A stretch of DNA of 34,960 bases from an uncultured Verrucomicrobiota bacterium (GTDB lineage Bacteria; Verrucomicrobiota; Kiritimatiellia; RFP12; UBA1067). Positions 24,401-31,488 of this stretch are shown here, piece after piece. A program made the translations under genes and the position numbers. The stretch is taken from contig CAMORM010000012.1 of assembly GCA_946623785.1 (NCBI GenBank), positions 1-34,960 on the forward strand. Reading direction: 5' to 3'. The notes beneath the pieces were generated by a model. The model did no database searches, was not told the origin of the DNA, and was given only the letters and a program-made list of their open reading frames with translations. How positions within the stretch are numbered: position 1 is the stretch's first letter; each line of letters starts with the position of its first letter.

Positions 24401-26488
24401 GCCGAGCGCCTCGAGGCTGACTACGGCATACTCGGCAACGTCGTTGTTGGGGCGATAACGCTCTACCAGCAATACATGCCGCAGGTTGCGGCCTTCATCG
24501 ACCCGTACCTGGCGTACGGCGGCATTTCGTCCGCGACCAACTACCTCACGCTCCCCGTTACAATCATCGACACGGGCGCGGACCATCTCGACGGAAAGGT
24601 CGACTACGACTTCTCCGTGGCGGCATGGTCCAACGCCGCCTTCTACGCGAGCTACTACGTCGGCGCATACGGATTCACGCCGAAGCCGTCGACATACAAG
24701 GGTCAGCGCCGCGCGGAGGGCGAGGTGCAGATCGCGCTCACCGACTACGCCGCGCAGCTTGCCGAGATCGAGAAGGAGGCGAAGAACGTGGAGGCCGCGG
24801 CCACGAAACTGCAGGGGCTCATCGACGAACTCACGTCGAAGGACTACAACGAGCAGATGGGCTACGTGACTGATGCCGCGGCAAGCGAGGTCCAGGCGTA
24901 CAACGACGCCGTGAAGAAGAACGCCGAGACCGTGAAGACGACCCTGAACCGCCTGAAGGACATCAAGAGCATCATCGCGGAGGTCGCCACCGAGGCGCTG
25001 CCGAAGGTCGCCGGGCTGTCGTGCGACCTTACGTCCCTCGGGCGCTCCGCGCTGCTTGCCCTCAAGCAGGCCGCGCACGAGCTGATCAACCAGCAGGTCG
25101 GCCAGCAGGATGAGATCATCGGGAAGGCGCAGACCGAGGCGGAGAGGCTGCAGGCCGCGCTGAACGCGAAGTTCTCGACCTGGCAGGCGAACGAGGAGCG
25201 CCAGAAGATGGTGAACGCCATCAACGAGCAGATGCCGGTGTTCAAGGCCGCGCTGGCCAAGCTCGAGGTGGCGTTCAATACGGCCAACGCCACGCGCATG
25301 AGGTACGCGAAGCTCGAGGCCGAGGGCGACGAGCTCCAGAACGAGCGCGAGCGCATCCGCATCCAGTGGGCCGCGGACCTCTCGCAGAAGCGCTACCGCA
25401 ACATGATGTACCAGATCCTGCGCGACGACGAGCTCCAGCGCTACGCCGAGGCGTTCGAGATGGCGGCGAAGTACACGTTCCTCGCCGCGAAGGCCTACGA
25501 CTACGAGACGGGTCTCCTCCAGAGCGACTCGTCCGCGTCCAGCGGCTCCCAGTTCCTCTCCGAGGTCGTGCGCACCCGCTCGCTCGGCAGGTTCTCTGAG
25601 ACCGGAGAGCCCCTTGGCGGAGGGGCGCTCGGCGATCCCGGCCTTGCGGACATCCTCTACAGGATGAACGCCAACTGGGGTGTGCTGAGGACGCGTCTCG
25701 GCTTCAATAACCCGCAGGGCGATGTCGACGAGCTCTCGCTCAGGCGGGACCTCTTCGGCCGATCCCTCGGCCCGGACGGCGACCAGGCGTGGCGCAACGA
25801 GCTCGCGTCGTGCTGGTGCGAAGACCTCCGCTCGCACCCCGTGTTCTCCGCGCAGTGCCAGCCGTTCGACCCGATGGACGCTAAGGAACCCGGCTTCGCG
25901 ATTCCGTTCCAGACGGTCATCGCTGCCCGAAAGGACCTCTTCGGCAACGATCTCGCCGGTGCGTCAACCGCATACTCGTCCACCTACTTTGCCACGAAGC
26001 TGCGCGGCGTAGGCGTGTGGCTCGAGGCGTCAGGCGCGGCAGGCGCGGCGCTTCCCGTCCGCCCGGAGGTGTACCTGGTGCCGAGCGGGCTTGACTACAT
26101 GCGCGTCCCGATCCGCTCCTCGTCCTCCGCGGCGGCGGCAGTCCGCACGTGGCAGGTGTCGGACCAGGTGCTTCCTGTGCCGTATTCGCTCAACGACAGC
26201 GACTGGCAGTCCTCCGACTGGAGCGCGCTCAAGGACGTTTGCGCGAACGAGCTCTTCACGGTGCGCCGCCATCCCGCCATCCGCGCAAAGGTCGGCGCGT
26301 CGTTCGACGACTCCTCGATGACGTACAACGCGCGCCTTGTCGGGCGCAGCGTGTGGAACGACCGGTGGTGGCTCTTCATACCGGCCGCCTCGCTCAACGC
26401 CGACAACGACCGCGCGCGCGCCGCGTTCCTCGACGCCGTGAAGGACATCCACCTGAACCTGAGGACATATTCGCTGTCCGGCAACTGA
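18437..26488 (+). CDS. Giant secreted LamG/coiled-coil protein (2683 residues)
   Basis: The N-terminus MKRLYLCLAGC...AAAAAG fits either a type I signal or a very short lipobox (LAGC, Cys 11). Residues ~350-640 contain two copies of an IEV-x-W...FP...YxI...QIxLxxGxG module. A ConA/LamG-like domain spans ~660-840 (FTVENWIAF, TYYVNGMPAAKF, LFRLWGTAR). An YNPNEEHA motif (~920) and further beta domains follow to ~1450. A helical region then carries GNEALADAMNPTV, EELALLRGRDLS and a DxNxDG-like loop ending DAQRLYPQGHGDAYGHY (~1675). A long charged coiled coil runs ~2085-2340, then AAKYTFLAAKAYDYETGLL and a conserved-looking beta domain ending LNLRTYSLSGN. I recognise the architecture from PVC genomes but know no function. 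GAGAGGAG precedes ATG 18437. Codon use is like its neighbours. Confidence 0.85.
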   Translation: MKRLYLCLAGCAAAFAAAAAGPTDNLRTDWRNPVQMYRPGATSSMVPAVQLGLGPGLYLTTNRYLYSSGGATYRPVSEEALVRTIYNTFKTPNVRSTVGAPISAVSANKFLGEPLDPPVGWDGKAPAIASNTGGRAVWIDFAKKVITTQAGPIEVRWGLTGGSTNVENSVVAASPTKRPVRLYWTHERPSYISDQTAFRPLQNAGPTVQFGSNYKVHLYGTDKIKVLGGQDGTYVESDGTTGWYSQSDGNGYVRLSGGELQAFEGSYGTFLIVYSRLDEALNERVMLAYEIVNVLEPTQTQIDVGIGDQLKPLTRSFDTNELFPWVTRGLTDDSDNDEIYVYQHGSGRQKNYLWAIRDSSANPWKIEVFWRAKEELDVVWPFEVDIYSASWKDSTAQIYLRNGEGHAGGEVSVEPKVYTPGSVSVEAMDYQVPKKHVHIVNGGFYTDFADNATYALLKYTAGETVWFQTVKSVKSTNVGAESAFLAREIEPDGEFRSEGAPDGFFYPGWIRRDFATDDPDRWPVANAYNPDFYRYPETWAPTNSLYSQIFPVNIGQIEVWWSKVADINGSVREGSGHVEPLSTPVYFPTSACRYDIYPPDENVYYDTATPQIVLASGRGSAGWTLADQETETYAPVVRIMLREPAGYVDGVFVANVPGGSAGDAFTVENWIAFPYGCYYPLSSNPYPSGPVQWLAFHETGADGTASANARLELAVDINANLWVNGEKKTAFDVVPVPLFHDGEDDAGRPLHAFHIALARSEDGTFTYYVNGMPAAKFAAGEDERIVGGDQMRIFPPSQTLDEANGLRLFRGDWRLFRLWGTARSHKQIHDNRYTALDPVGEMLIQFGEQEAGENDVLSAGTLIDSSANASHGWYGFEFDPGAAIPDVRVVRQWTPLVVPHEGRTFPSNARIYRQNDAGQDGYNPNEEHAFMVGNVAYALRCDLNEMSMDGEGFTSLPYVLVQYADPTNSGRYAMQALRVVPENDMYRFRTFLDAGSMIQSISPLDRFQPANLQEFVSGPLYADSGECFKDRKGWYWAHQAGNDGGTTNYVFEFSYPHQEQFDYPGGDAPEPGAAVGWMEGYAGRDDSYMLDWCCNETYVDEGFPSRPASDAVDTPVDYTFIVKWPDDVKGLYVNDTLIDAKDGLPAIDGQLSAKVVYEQSKAANGLPSVRLIDPTRIQYGSLKVLPDDVRNYRDAKTSKTKFNDLPPYLRNRFVWNPMAVYDLDHNDTRELELSGKIIRETSYTYAWLNVMDMRSKDVLTNPEIVEGGGNSDWSAAVNAMPGAPVVVDDDATPFDSLALATTGQGAGYVTIVVNNSTNEDMVAKSEKVSMYVIKVVPELYSGYLHPIQSDNPLDQQVNMKYTSDFGGTPENWEFQWRYCEPVNGTWNSDESQWFALANTSPGSEMLDWVTVGDAGIFGLSDHYIRCRYRAKPGTDAYALVGGGWSKWSTPCLAEGWIKRVLKAINPFEQRIRDYYNTEISTDLSMIQQAGAPYNGDIPLNLEALDGNGLIAIYETVLRQARKLSIDADKLSTGSLALALQMAAGRIAELYMVLGNEALADAMNPTVDLGADSPVDDGAESSVFPFQNQCENLLDEELALLRGRDLSMQYERAWEEDVEPWAYPYYNRLQWNFTHDIMGGHVAYTLNYGIKDIAGPATADDPSNPDGTIDVYDAQRLYPQGHGDAYGHYLSAVKGYYSLLRHPSFGWYPQIESILAGTVDITMSYFHEKRFALAAQAKAKTAAKIVADTYRQNYMAGIEDPWMEAEDESEWRSWGTDEWATRGHLGAYYDWLAVNALLPTREGEDRTLVKMLDRESTYELGSIAAAAKSIQSTADYADIGLNPLGLADGAIPFDISPAEIDAGKTHFEQIYERAEKAVKTAKSIFDRAKKDANALRDQNESAEFDKMVSDEEAAIDRRLKEIYGYPYADDIGVGKLYPQGYAGPDLYHYNYIETYDLDKSGHEFGRYYDVLVNDYRLIATNCVGTFTSDAERLEADYGILGNVVVGAITLYQQYMPQVAAFIDPYLAYGGISSATNYLTLPVTIIDTGADHLDGKVDYDFSVAAWSNAAFYASYYVGAYGFTPKPSTYKGQRRAEGEVQIALTDYAAQLAEIEKEAKNVEAAATKLQGLIDELTSKDYNEQMGYVTDAAASEVQAYNDAVKKNAETVKTTLNRLKDIKSIIAEVATEALPKVAGLSCDLTSLGRSALLALKQAAHELINQQVGQQDEIIGKAQTEAERLQAALNAKFSTWQANEERQKMVNAINEQMPVFKAALAKLEVAFNTANATRMRYAKLEAEGDELQNERERIRIQWAADLSQKRYRNMMYQILRDDELQRYAEAFEMAAKYTFLAAKAYDYETGLLQSDSSASSGSQFLSEVVRTRSLGRFSETGEPLGGGALGDPGLADILYRMNANWGVLRTRLGFNNPQGDVDELSLRRDLFGRSLGPDGDQAWRNELASCWCEDLRSHPVFSAQCQPFDPMDAKEPGFAIPFQTVIAARKDLFGNDLAGASTAYSSTYFATKLRGVGVWLEASGAAGAALPVRPEVYLVPSGLDYMRVPIRSSSSAAAAVRTWQVSDQVLPVPYSLNDSDWQSSDWSALKDVCANELFTVRRHPAIRAKVGASFDDSSMTYNARLVGRSVWNDRWWLFIPAASLNADNDRARAAFLDAVKDIHLNLRTYSLSGN

Positions 26489-26501
26489 AGGGAATGACGA
26501 C

Positions 26502-27335
26502 ATGAAGAACACATTCGCGCTTGCCGCCGCGCTGCTGCCGCTCGCCATCTGGGCCATACCGCAGTCGCCCGTCATAACATACGGACTCGTCCGCGACGAG
26601 TTCGGCAACCCTGTAAAGGGCGTTTCGGCGCTCGAGCTCAAGCTCGTGAAGAACTCGGATCAGGACGGGACGGTTCACGCCAGGGCGGTCGTAGGCGAAA
26701 CGGCCTATCCCGGGATGAACTACCGGCTTTCGCTGGAGGTTGACTCGTCCGGTCCAGAACGCAGCTATGCTGTGCTCAAGGGAACCGAGATGCGCATCAG
26801 GTTCCAGATGGGCGGAGTGGAGCAGGCCGTAACTCCTTCGCCAGTGTTTGCCGTCCCCGCCCCGGGAACCGCGCAGCGCCTGGACTGGTCTCTTGGCGAG
26901 GACGCCGATTCCGACGGAATGCCAGACGCATGGGAGACATGGGTCCTCCAGGTCGCGGGCCTTCCGTACGACGCGGATGCCGTCTCTGGCTTCAGGCCTG
27001 GCGACGATGCCGATGGCGACGGCATGTCGAACGTCCGCGAGTTCTACGCCGGCACGGATCCGTTCCTCTCGACAGACCTCTTTGCAATAACGTCGTACGC
27101 CAGGGTCGGGACATCCAACCGTACCGAGATCAAGTTCACAACGGTGCCGGGCAGGACATACCGCGTCGTCGCCACTCCAACGCTCGACAACGCCTCCTGG
27201 TCGCCTGTGGCCACTACGCGTTCTGCGGACGGCGAGACGGCGTACGAGACGTACGCCGGAACTGGCCGCGAGATAGTCGTGTACATAGACACGCCGGTCG
27301 CCGACTCGGCGTTCTACAGGGTGGCGGCGAACTGA
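26502..27335 (+). CDS. Secreted protein with thrombospondin type 3-like calcium repeats
   Basis: 277 residues. The signal peptide ends ~18 (AIWA). An N-terminal beta domain (VITYGLVRDEFGNPVKGVSALELKL) resembles Ig/CNA-B-type surface modules. Two Asp-rich loops, EDADSDGMPDAWE (~130-142) and DDADGDGMSNVREFYAGTDP (~168-187), match TSP3/dockerin-like calcium-binding repeats widely used in PVC and Bacteroidota surface proteins. The final ~80 residues form a beta domain (KFTTVPGRTYRVVATPTLDNASW) frequent after such repeats. It begins 13 bases after the giant gene and shares a base with the next start (TGATG), so it is part of the same unit. Likely an accessory or anchoring subunit (inference). Confidence 0.78.
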   Translation: MKNTFALAAALLPLAIWAIPQSPVITYGLVRDEFGNPVKGVSALELKLVKNSDQDGTVHARAVVGETAYPGMNYRLSLEVDSSGPERSYAVLKGTEMRIRFQMGGVEQAVTPSPVFAVPAPGTAQRLDWSLGEDADSDGMPDAWETWVLQVAGLPYDADAVSGFRPGDDADGDGMSNVREFYAGTDPFLSTDLFAITSYARVGTSNRTEIKFTTVPGRTYRVVATPTLDNASWSPVATTRSADGETAYETYAGTGREIVVYIDTPVADSAFYRVAAN

Positions 27336-27703
27336 TGGTGTTCACGAACGCAATCGGGGTCGCCTTCACGGCGACTCTCCTCTCCGCCGGCGATGCGGGT
27401 GCGACGTTCGTGTTCCCGGAAGACGGCGCCACGAACACGCTTGCCTTCTCGAAGCTCTCGGCAGGGACTGTCCGTAGCGTGTGCGCGCAGACGGGCTTTG
27501 TAATCGTGCCTCCGGCGGTGCGTCCGGCGTACGACTTCGCGAAGGCGAACCTTACGAGCATAGAAGCTCAGCTTTCCGACGGACGCATCGGGGCGGAAGC
27601 GGCGGAGGAGCGAAGAAAGCGCGTGCGAGAGGCGTTCCGCCGCGTCTGCCGCGGAAAAGGCCTGGACGAGCGGGAGGCCGACAGGATCTTAGACAGGAAG
27701 TGA
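27335..27703 (+). CDS. Small hypothetical protein, last gene of the cassette
   Basis: 122 residues. ATG 27335 overlaps the preceding stop by one base. The N-terminus (MVFTNAIGVAFTATLLSAGDAGATF) is weakly hydrophobic and might be an export signal without positive charge. The centre contains LAFSKLSAGTVRSVCAQTGFVIVPPAVRPAYD. The C-terminal half is a charged helix rich in Arg/Glu (EAAEERRKRVREAFRRVCRGKGLDEREADRIL). No family was recognised. Its coupling to the TSP3 gene and the terminator right after it place it in the cassette. Confidence 0.6.
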   Translation: MVFTNAIGVAFTATLLSAGDAGATFVFPEDGATNTLAFSKLSAGTVRSVCAQTGFVIVPPAVRPAYDFAKANLTSIEAQLSDGRIGAEAAEERRKRVREAFRRVCRGKGLDEREADRILDRK

Positions 27704-27718
27704 ACGCACTGCAAAACG

Positions 27719-27749
27719 AAAAAAACAGCCCACTTGCTGCCGTTTTTTT
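27719..27749. terminator. Possible bidirectional terminator after the cassette
   Basis: A run of A7 leads into CAGC, the loop CCACTT and GCTG (27726-27739), then CCG and T7 (27743-27749). The short stem is flanked by A and T runs, so it could act on both strands. The T7 run directly forms the front of the lysC extended -10. Confidence 0.55.
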
Positions 27750-27757
27750 GGTACAAT
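27743..27757 (+). promoter_or_regulatory. Extended -10 promoter for the lysC unit
   Basis: T7-GG-TACAAT with TG at 27749-27750 and the hexamer at 27752-27757, followed by ACGCG. The predicted leader is ~31 bases and contains GAGAGGAG, so unlike the EF-G case this message is not leaderless. Confidence 0.7.
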
Positions 27758-27794
27758 ACGCGCCCGTTTCCACCATAGAGAGGAGCAGACGGCA

Positions 27795-29162
27795 ATGAAA
27801 GTGTGCAAATTCGGCGGTACCAGCATGGCTGACGCCGGGCAGATATCGAAGGTCATGGACATCGTGCTCGCGGATCCCGCGCGGCGCATGGTCGTTGTTT
27901 CCGCGCCCGGCAAGCGCAACAAGGGCGACACGAAGGTGACGGATCTTCTCATTGCCCTCGCGGAGGCCGCGCTTGCAAAGAAGGACACCACGAAGCCCCT
28001 CAAGGCCGTGATCGACCGCTATGCCGCGATCGCCGAAGGCCTCGATCTCGGCAACGAAATCGTCGCCGAGATCCGCAAGGACCTCAAGGACCGCCTCGCC
28101 TCATCGAAGAAGGACGAAGGCGTGTTCATGGACACGATGAAGGCGGCCGGAGAGGACAATTCCGCCAAGATAACGGCCGTGGCCTTTCGCAAGCGCGGCG
28201 TCAAGTGCCGCTACGCGAACCCCGGCGACACCGGGATGATCCTCGAGGGCGAAAGCGGGAATGCGACGCTCGTGGAGGAATCCTACCGCAAGCTCGCCCG
28301 CACGTTCGCCGACTTCGAGGGCATAGTGGTCTACCCCGGTTTCTTCGGACACCGCAAGGACGGCACTGTCGCCACGTTCCCGCGCGGCGGCAGCGACATC
28401 ACCGGATCCATCCTCGCGGCCGCGCTTCGTGCCGACGTGTACGAGAACTTCACGGACGTCGACAACGTCTATCCCGTGGACCCGCGCATCGTCCCTGAAG
28501 TCGACGAGGGGATCGACACGATGACCTACCGCGAGATGCGCGAACTTGCATACGCCGGATTCGGCGTGTTCAACGACGAGGCGATCGCCCCCGCCGTGCA
28601 GGGCCGCATACCGATCAACGTGCGCAACACCAACCGTCCCTCCGAGCCCGGCACGATGATCGTCCAGAGCCGCCGCGTGATGCCCGGAACCGTTACGGGC
28701 ATCGCGTGCGCGAACGGTTTCGCGAACATCATCATCGACAAGTTCCTCATGAACCGCAAGATCGGCTTCACGCGCCGCGTCCTCGACATCCTCGAGGAGG
28801 AGGGCGTTGCGTACGAGCACATCCCGAGCGGCATCGACTCCATCTCCGTGCTGATCAAGGAGGCCGGGGTCCCGCTTGCGAAGGAGAAGAAGGTCGTGGC
28901 GCGCATCAAGCGCGAGCTCCAGCCAGATTCCGTGCTTGTGACCCACGACTACGGCATCGTGATGGTCGTCGGCGAGGGCATGGCGTTCTCCGCCGGCATG
29001 CTCGCCAAGGCCACAGGCGCGCTTGCCGAGCACGGCATCAACATATCGATGGTCAACCAGGGCGCGTCGGAAATCTCCTTTATGCTGGGCATCAAGAGCG
29101 AGGACTGCATATCGGCGGTCCGTGCCCTCTACAACGCGTTCTTCAACCACCATCGCCAGTAG
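27795..29162 (+). CDS. lysC: Aspartate kinase
   Basis: 455 residues. It phosphorylates aspartate at the head of Lys/Met/Thr and diaminopimelate synthesis. KFGGTS (5-10), GGSDITGS and the FTDVDNVYPVDPR block identify the amino-acid kinase fold. Two ACT domains follow at ~300-380 (NIIIDKFLMN...SISVLI) and ~387-450 (GEGMAFSAGMLAKATGAL...ISMVNQGASEISFMLGI), the second with the usual effector-binding NxxxVNQG-type sequence. It is monofunctional, with no homoserine dehydrogenase part. Feedback control by lysine or threonine is expected for the family. GAGAGGAG precedes ATG 27795. The next gene starts 11 bases after the stop. Confidence 0.93.
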   Translation: MKVCKFGGTSMADAGQISKVMDIVLADPARRMVVVSAPGKRNKGDTKVTDLLIALAEAALAKKDTTKPLKAVIDRYAAIAEGLDLGNEIVAEIRKDLKDRLASSKKDEGVFMDTMKAAGEDNSAKITAVAFRKRGVKCRYANPGDTGMILEGESGNATLVEESYRKLARTFADFEGIVVYPGFFGHRKDGTVATFPRGGSDITGSILAAALRADVYENFTDVDNVYPVDPRIVPEVDEGIDTMTYREMRELAYAGFGVFNDEAIAPAVQGRIPINVRNTNRPSEPGTMIVQSRRVMPGTVTGIACANGFANIIIDKFLMNRKIGFTRRVLDILEEEGVAYEHIPSGIDSISVLIKEAGVPLAKEKKVVARIKRELQPDSVLVTHDYGIVMVVGEGMAFSAGMLAKATGALAEHGINISMVNQGASEISFMLGIKSEDCISAVRALYNAFFNHHRQ

Positions 29163-29173
29163 GGCTCCGCGGG

Positions 29174-29812
29174 ATGTCGCAGGAATGGAACATCAGGTCG
29201 CGCGGGCACGAGTGCTCGGTCTGCGGCAAGCCGCTCGTGGACCGCGGGCCAGTCGTTTCCGTGCTCCGCGAGAACGGCTCTGGCTACGACCGTCTCGACT
29301 GCCATCCGGAGTGCTGGAAGGCCACTCCGCGCGACTGGGAGCCGTTCTCGTCCTGGGAGGGAGTTTACCACGCTCCGCCTCCTCCGGACGCCCGCAAGGA
29401 GCCGCTCAAGAAGGAGACCGCCGGCGACCTGCTGCGCGAGCTTGTGGCGCTAGACGACCCGGCGATGAAGAACGTGGTGTACGTACTCGCCGTGATGCTC
29501 GAGCGCTCGCGCATACTTGTGGAGCGCGATTCGCGCGAGCTTGAGGACCACACCATCCGCCGCGTTTACGAGGACCGCAAGACAGGCGACACGTTCGTGA
29601 TTCTGGATCCGCGGCTGCGCCTCGACGCGCTCGGCGAGGTCCAGGACCAGGTCGTCGCGCTGCTCTCCGGCGAGAAGACTTTCGGCGAGGTCGCGCAGGT
29701 CGAGGAGGCTTCCGAGGCCGCCGCGCAGTCTGCGGAACCCGAAGCAGGGTCGGTTCCCGGAGAATCTTCCGAATCAGCCCAGCAGGGGCCCGGAGAGCCT
29801 GAGCGATGCTGA
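29174..29812 (+). CDS. Uncharacterised CxxC protein of a PVC-type family
   Basis: 212 residues and cytoplasmic. The N-terminal part carries CSVCGKPL (14-21) and CHPECW, a four-Cys/His set suited to one zinc ion. Next come WEPFSSWEGVYHAPP, a helical middle with NVVYVLAVMLERSRIL (~100-115), and FVILDPRLRLDALGEVQDQVVALL. This order matches, from memory, an uncharacterised family found in Planctomycetes and Verrucomicrobia (PFSFWKSRYP, FVLALILMRKRLL). The tail (~180-212) is an acidic Ala/Ser/Pro linker. No good ribosome site precedes ATG 29174. It overlaps the amidohydrolase start by seven bases and is translationally linked to it. Function unknown. Confidence 0.75.
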   Translation: MSQEWNIRSRGHECSVCGKPLVDRGPVVSVLRENGSGYDRLDCHPECWKATPRDWEPFSSWEGVYHAPPPPDARKEPLKKETAGDLLRELVALDDPAMKNVVYVLAVMLERSRILVERDSRELEDHTIRRVYEDRKTGDTFVILDPRLRLDALGEVQDQVVALLSGEKTFGEVAQVEEASEAAAQSAEPEAGSVPGESSESAQQGPGEPERC

Positions 29813-31413
29813 TTGTCCGCAATGGGCTTGTCGTAGACGGCACCGGCGGTCCGGCCTTTCCCGGAACCGTTGTCTGCGATGGCGACAGGATCTGCGACGT
29901 CGTCAAGGGAGCGGGGTTCCCCGATTGCGCCGGGACTGGCGACACCGTTGTCGATGCGGCAGGCTGCCTCGTGACGCCGGGATTCGTCGACGCACATTCG
30001 CATTCGGACGCGTATCTCGTCCTCGAGCCGCAGGCCCCGTCGAAGCTTTCGCAGGGCGTTACCACCGAGATCAACGGGCAGTGCGGAGGCAGCGTGGCGC
30101 CGCGCTACGGCGAGGCGAGGCTGTCTTCCGACTGGGCCTCGCTTCTCGGCGACATGCTCACCTGGCGCTCTATGCGCCAGTACCGTGAATGCCTGGAGAA
30201 GGCGCGCCCCGCGATCAACACCATCCAGTTCGTGGGGCACAACACGCTCCGCTCGTCCGTGATCGGATACGCCGCGAAGAGGGCGACTCCGGAAACTCTC
30301 GCAGAGATGCGCCGTCTCCTCGAGGAGTCGCTCGACGAAGGCGGCTGGGGGCTTACGACGGGACTCATATACCAGCCAGGCAAGTACTCCGATCCCGCGG
30401 AGGTGACGGCCCTCGCCGAGACCGCCGCGAAGCGCGGCGGGATGTACGCCACGCACATGCGCTCGGAGGGCGATTCGATACTTGAGGCGATAGACGAGGT
30501 GATCGAGCTTGCGAAGGCAACTGGCATACGCGCCGAGATCTCGCACCTGAAGACCTCCGGGCACCGCAACTGGCATAAGATCGAAGCTGTCCTCGAGAAG
30601 ATACAGGGCGCGATAGACGCAGGCCTTGTCGTCGGTTCCGACCGCTATCCCTACTGCGCCGCCGGAACTGACCTCGACGTCGTGTTCCCGGACTGGGCCG
30701 GCGAGGGCGGCATTGCGGCGGAGCAAAAGCGCCTCGCCGATCCGGCGACGCGCGCGCGCATAGCCGCCGAGCTCGACGCCTTGCAGCGTGACTGGTCCGA
30801 GGTGATGATCGGCGGAACGTGGTCGAAGGAGACTGCCGGCTATTCTGGGAAGACCGTTGCCGAAATCATCAACCACCCAGCCACCCAACCACAAAGCCAC
30901 CAAACCTTTTCCCCAGGTTCTTTGATCTGTGAAATTCTTGAAAAGGACGGATGCCGCACTGGCGCGTTCTTCTTCGGGATGAGCGAGGACAATCTCGACA
31001 GGATACTTTCGATGCCGTGGATCGTCCCGGGGTCGGACGCGAGCCTTCGCGCGCCCTGGGGGCCGCTCGGGAAGGACCATCCCCATCCGCGCGCATACGG
31101 CACGATGCCGGAGTTCTATCGTCGCCTCACGGGCCGCGCGGGGCGTGCCGCTATATGTTCGCGCGAGGAGGCGGTTGCAAGGATGACTTCGGTTCCTGCG
31201 AAGCGCTTCGGGATCCGCGGGCGCGGCGTACTCGAGAAGGGCGCATTCGCCGATGTCGCGGTGTGGCGCGAGGATGATTTCGCGTCGACCGCTACATACG
31301 TGAAGCCGCACGCGTTCGCGTCCGGCATGGAGGCCGTCGTGGTAAACGGCGTACTGTCCTTCTCGTCCGGCGGTTTCACCGGCGCTCGGGCCGGACGCTT
31401 CCTCGAGCGGTAG
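29806..31413 (+). CDS. N-acyl-D-amino-acid deacylase family amidohydrolase
   Basis: 535 residues. The amidohydrolase fold is shown by the metal motif DAHSHSD (62-68), the metal-ligand Cys in NGQCGGS (C93), THMRSEGDSI and EISHLKTSGH, and an N-terminal beta-sandwich start (IVRNGLVVDGTGGPAFPGTV). D-aminoacylases of this group release D-amino acids from N-acyl-D-amino acids; N-acyl-D-Glu/Asp deacylases are close relatives. A link to D-amino-acid salvage from peptidoglycan is inference. Residues ~354-378 (NHPATQPQSHQTF) are encoded by an octamer repeat of unusual composition (see 30871-30910) where relatives have a short VAEIA-type helix. ATG 29806 overlaps the upstream gene. Confidence 0.87.
   Translation: MLIVRNGLVVDGTGGPAFPGTVVCDGDRICDVVKGAGFPDCAGTGDTVVDAAGCLVTPGFVDAHSHSDAYLVLEPQAPSKLSQGVTTEINGQCGGSVAPRYGEARLSSDWASLLGDMLTWRSMRQYRECLEKARPAINTIQFVGHNTLRSSVIGYAAKRATPETLAEMRRLLEESLDEGGWGLTTGLIYQPGKYSDPAEVTALAETAAKRGGMYATHMRSEGDSILEAIDEVIELAKATGIRAEISHLKTSGHRNWHKIEAVLEKIQGAIDAGLVVGSDRYPYCAAGTDLDVVFPDWAGEGGIAAEQKRLADPATRARIAAELDALQRDWSEVMIGGTWSKETAGYSGKTVAEIINHPATQPQSHQTFSPGSLICEILEKDGCRTGAFFFGMSEDNLDRILSMPWIVPGSDASLRAPWGPLGKDHPHPRAYGTMPEFYRRLTGRAGRAAICSREEAVARMTSVPAKRFGIRGRGVLEKGAFADVAVWREDDFASTATYVKPHAFASGMEAVVVNGVLSFSSGGFTGARAGRFLER
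30871..30910 (+). repeat. In-frame octamer repeat inside the D-aminoacylase gene
   Basis: Units AACCACCC, AGCCACCC, AACCACAA, AGCCACCA and the partial AACCTTTT follow each other with an 8-base period. They are A/C-rich and guanine-poor, unlike the surrounding gene. The reading frame is kept because neighbouring sequence up to ~30940 is also replaced. Confidence 0.65.
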
Positions 31414-31423
31414 CGCGGTTTTG

Positions 31424-31453
31424 TTGACTGCCGCGAAGGGGATTTTGTATAAT
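31424..31453 (+). promoter_or_regulatory. Consensus sigma-70 promoter for nusB-ribD-lgt
   Basis: TTGACT (31424-31429), 18-base spacer, TATAAT (31448-31453), followed by ACGCG. It starts 11 bases after the upstream stop. This is the best -35/-10 pair in the window. Confidence 0.8.
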
Positions 31454-31488
31454 ACGCGCACACACGACACAGAAGGAAGTTGTTCTTT

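Noticed and set aside
23027-25837. Very long open frame on the minus strand inside the giant gene
   Set aside because: It mirrors the + strand codon pattern of a high-GC gene, gives an Arg/Val/His-rich product with no family pattern, and has no ribosome site.
31414-31488. FMN or other riboswitch before the nusB-ribD unit
   Set aside because: The leader from the promoter at 31448 to ATG 31489 is only about 30 bases, too short for an aptamer.
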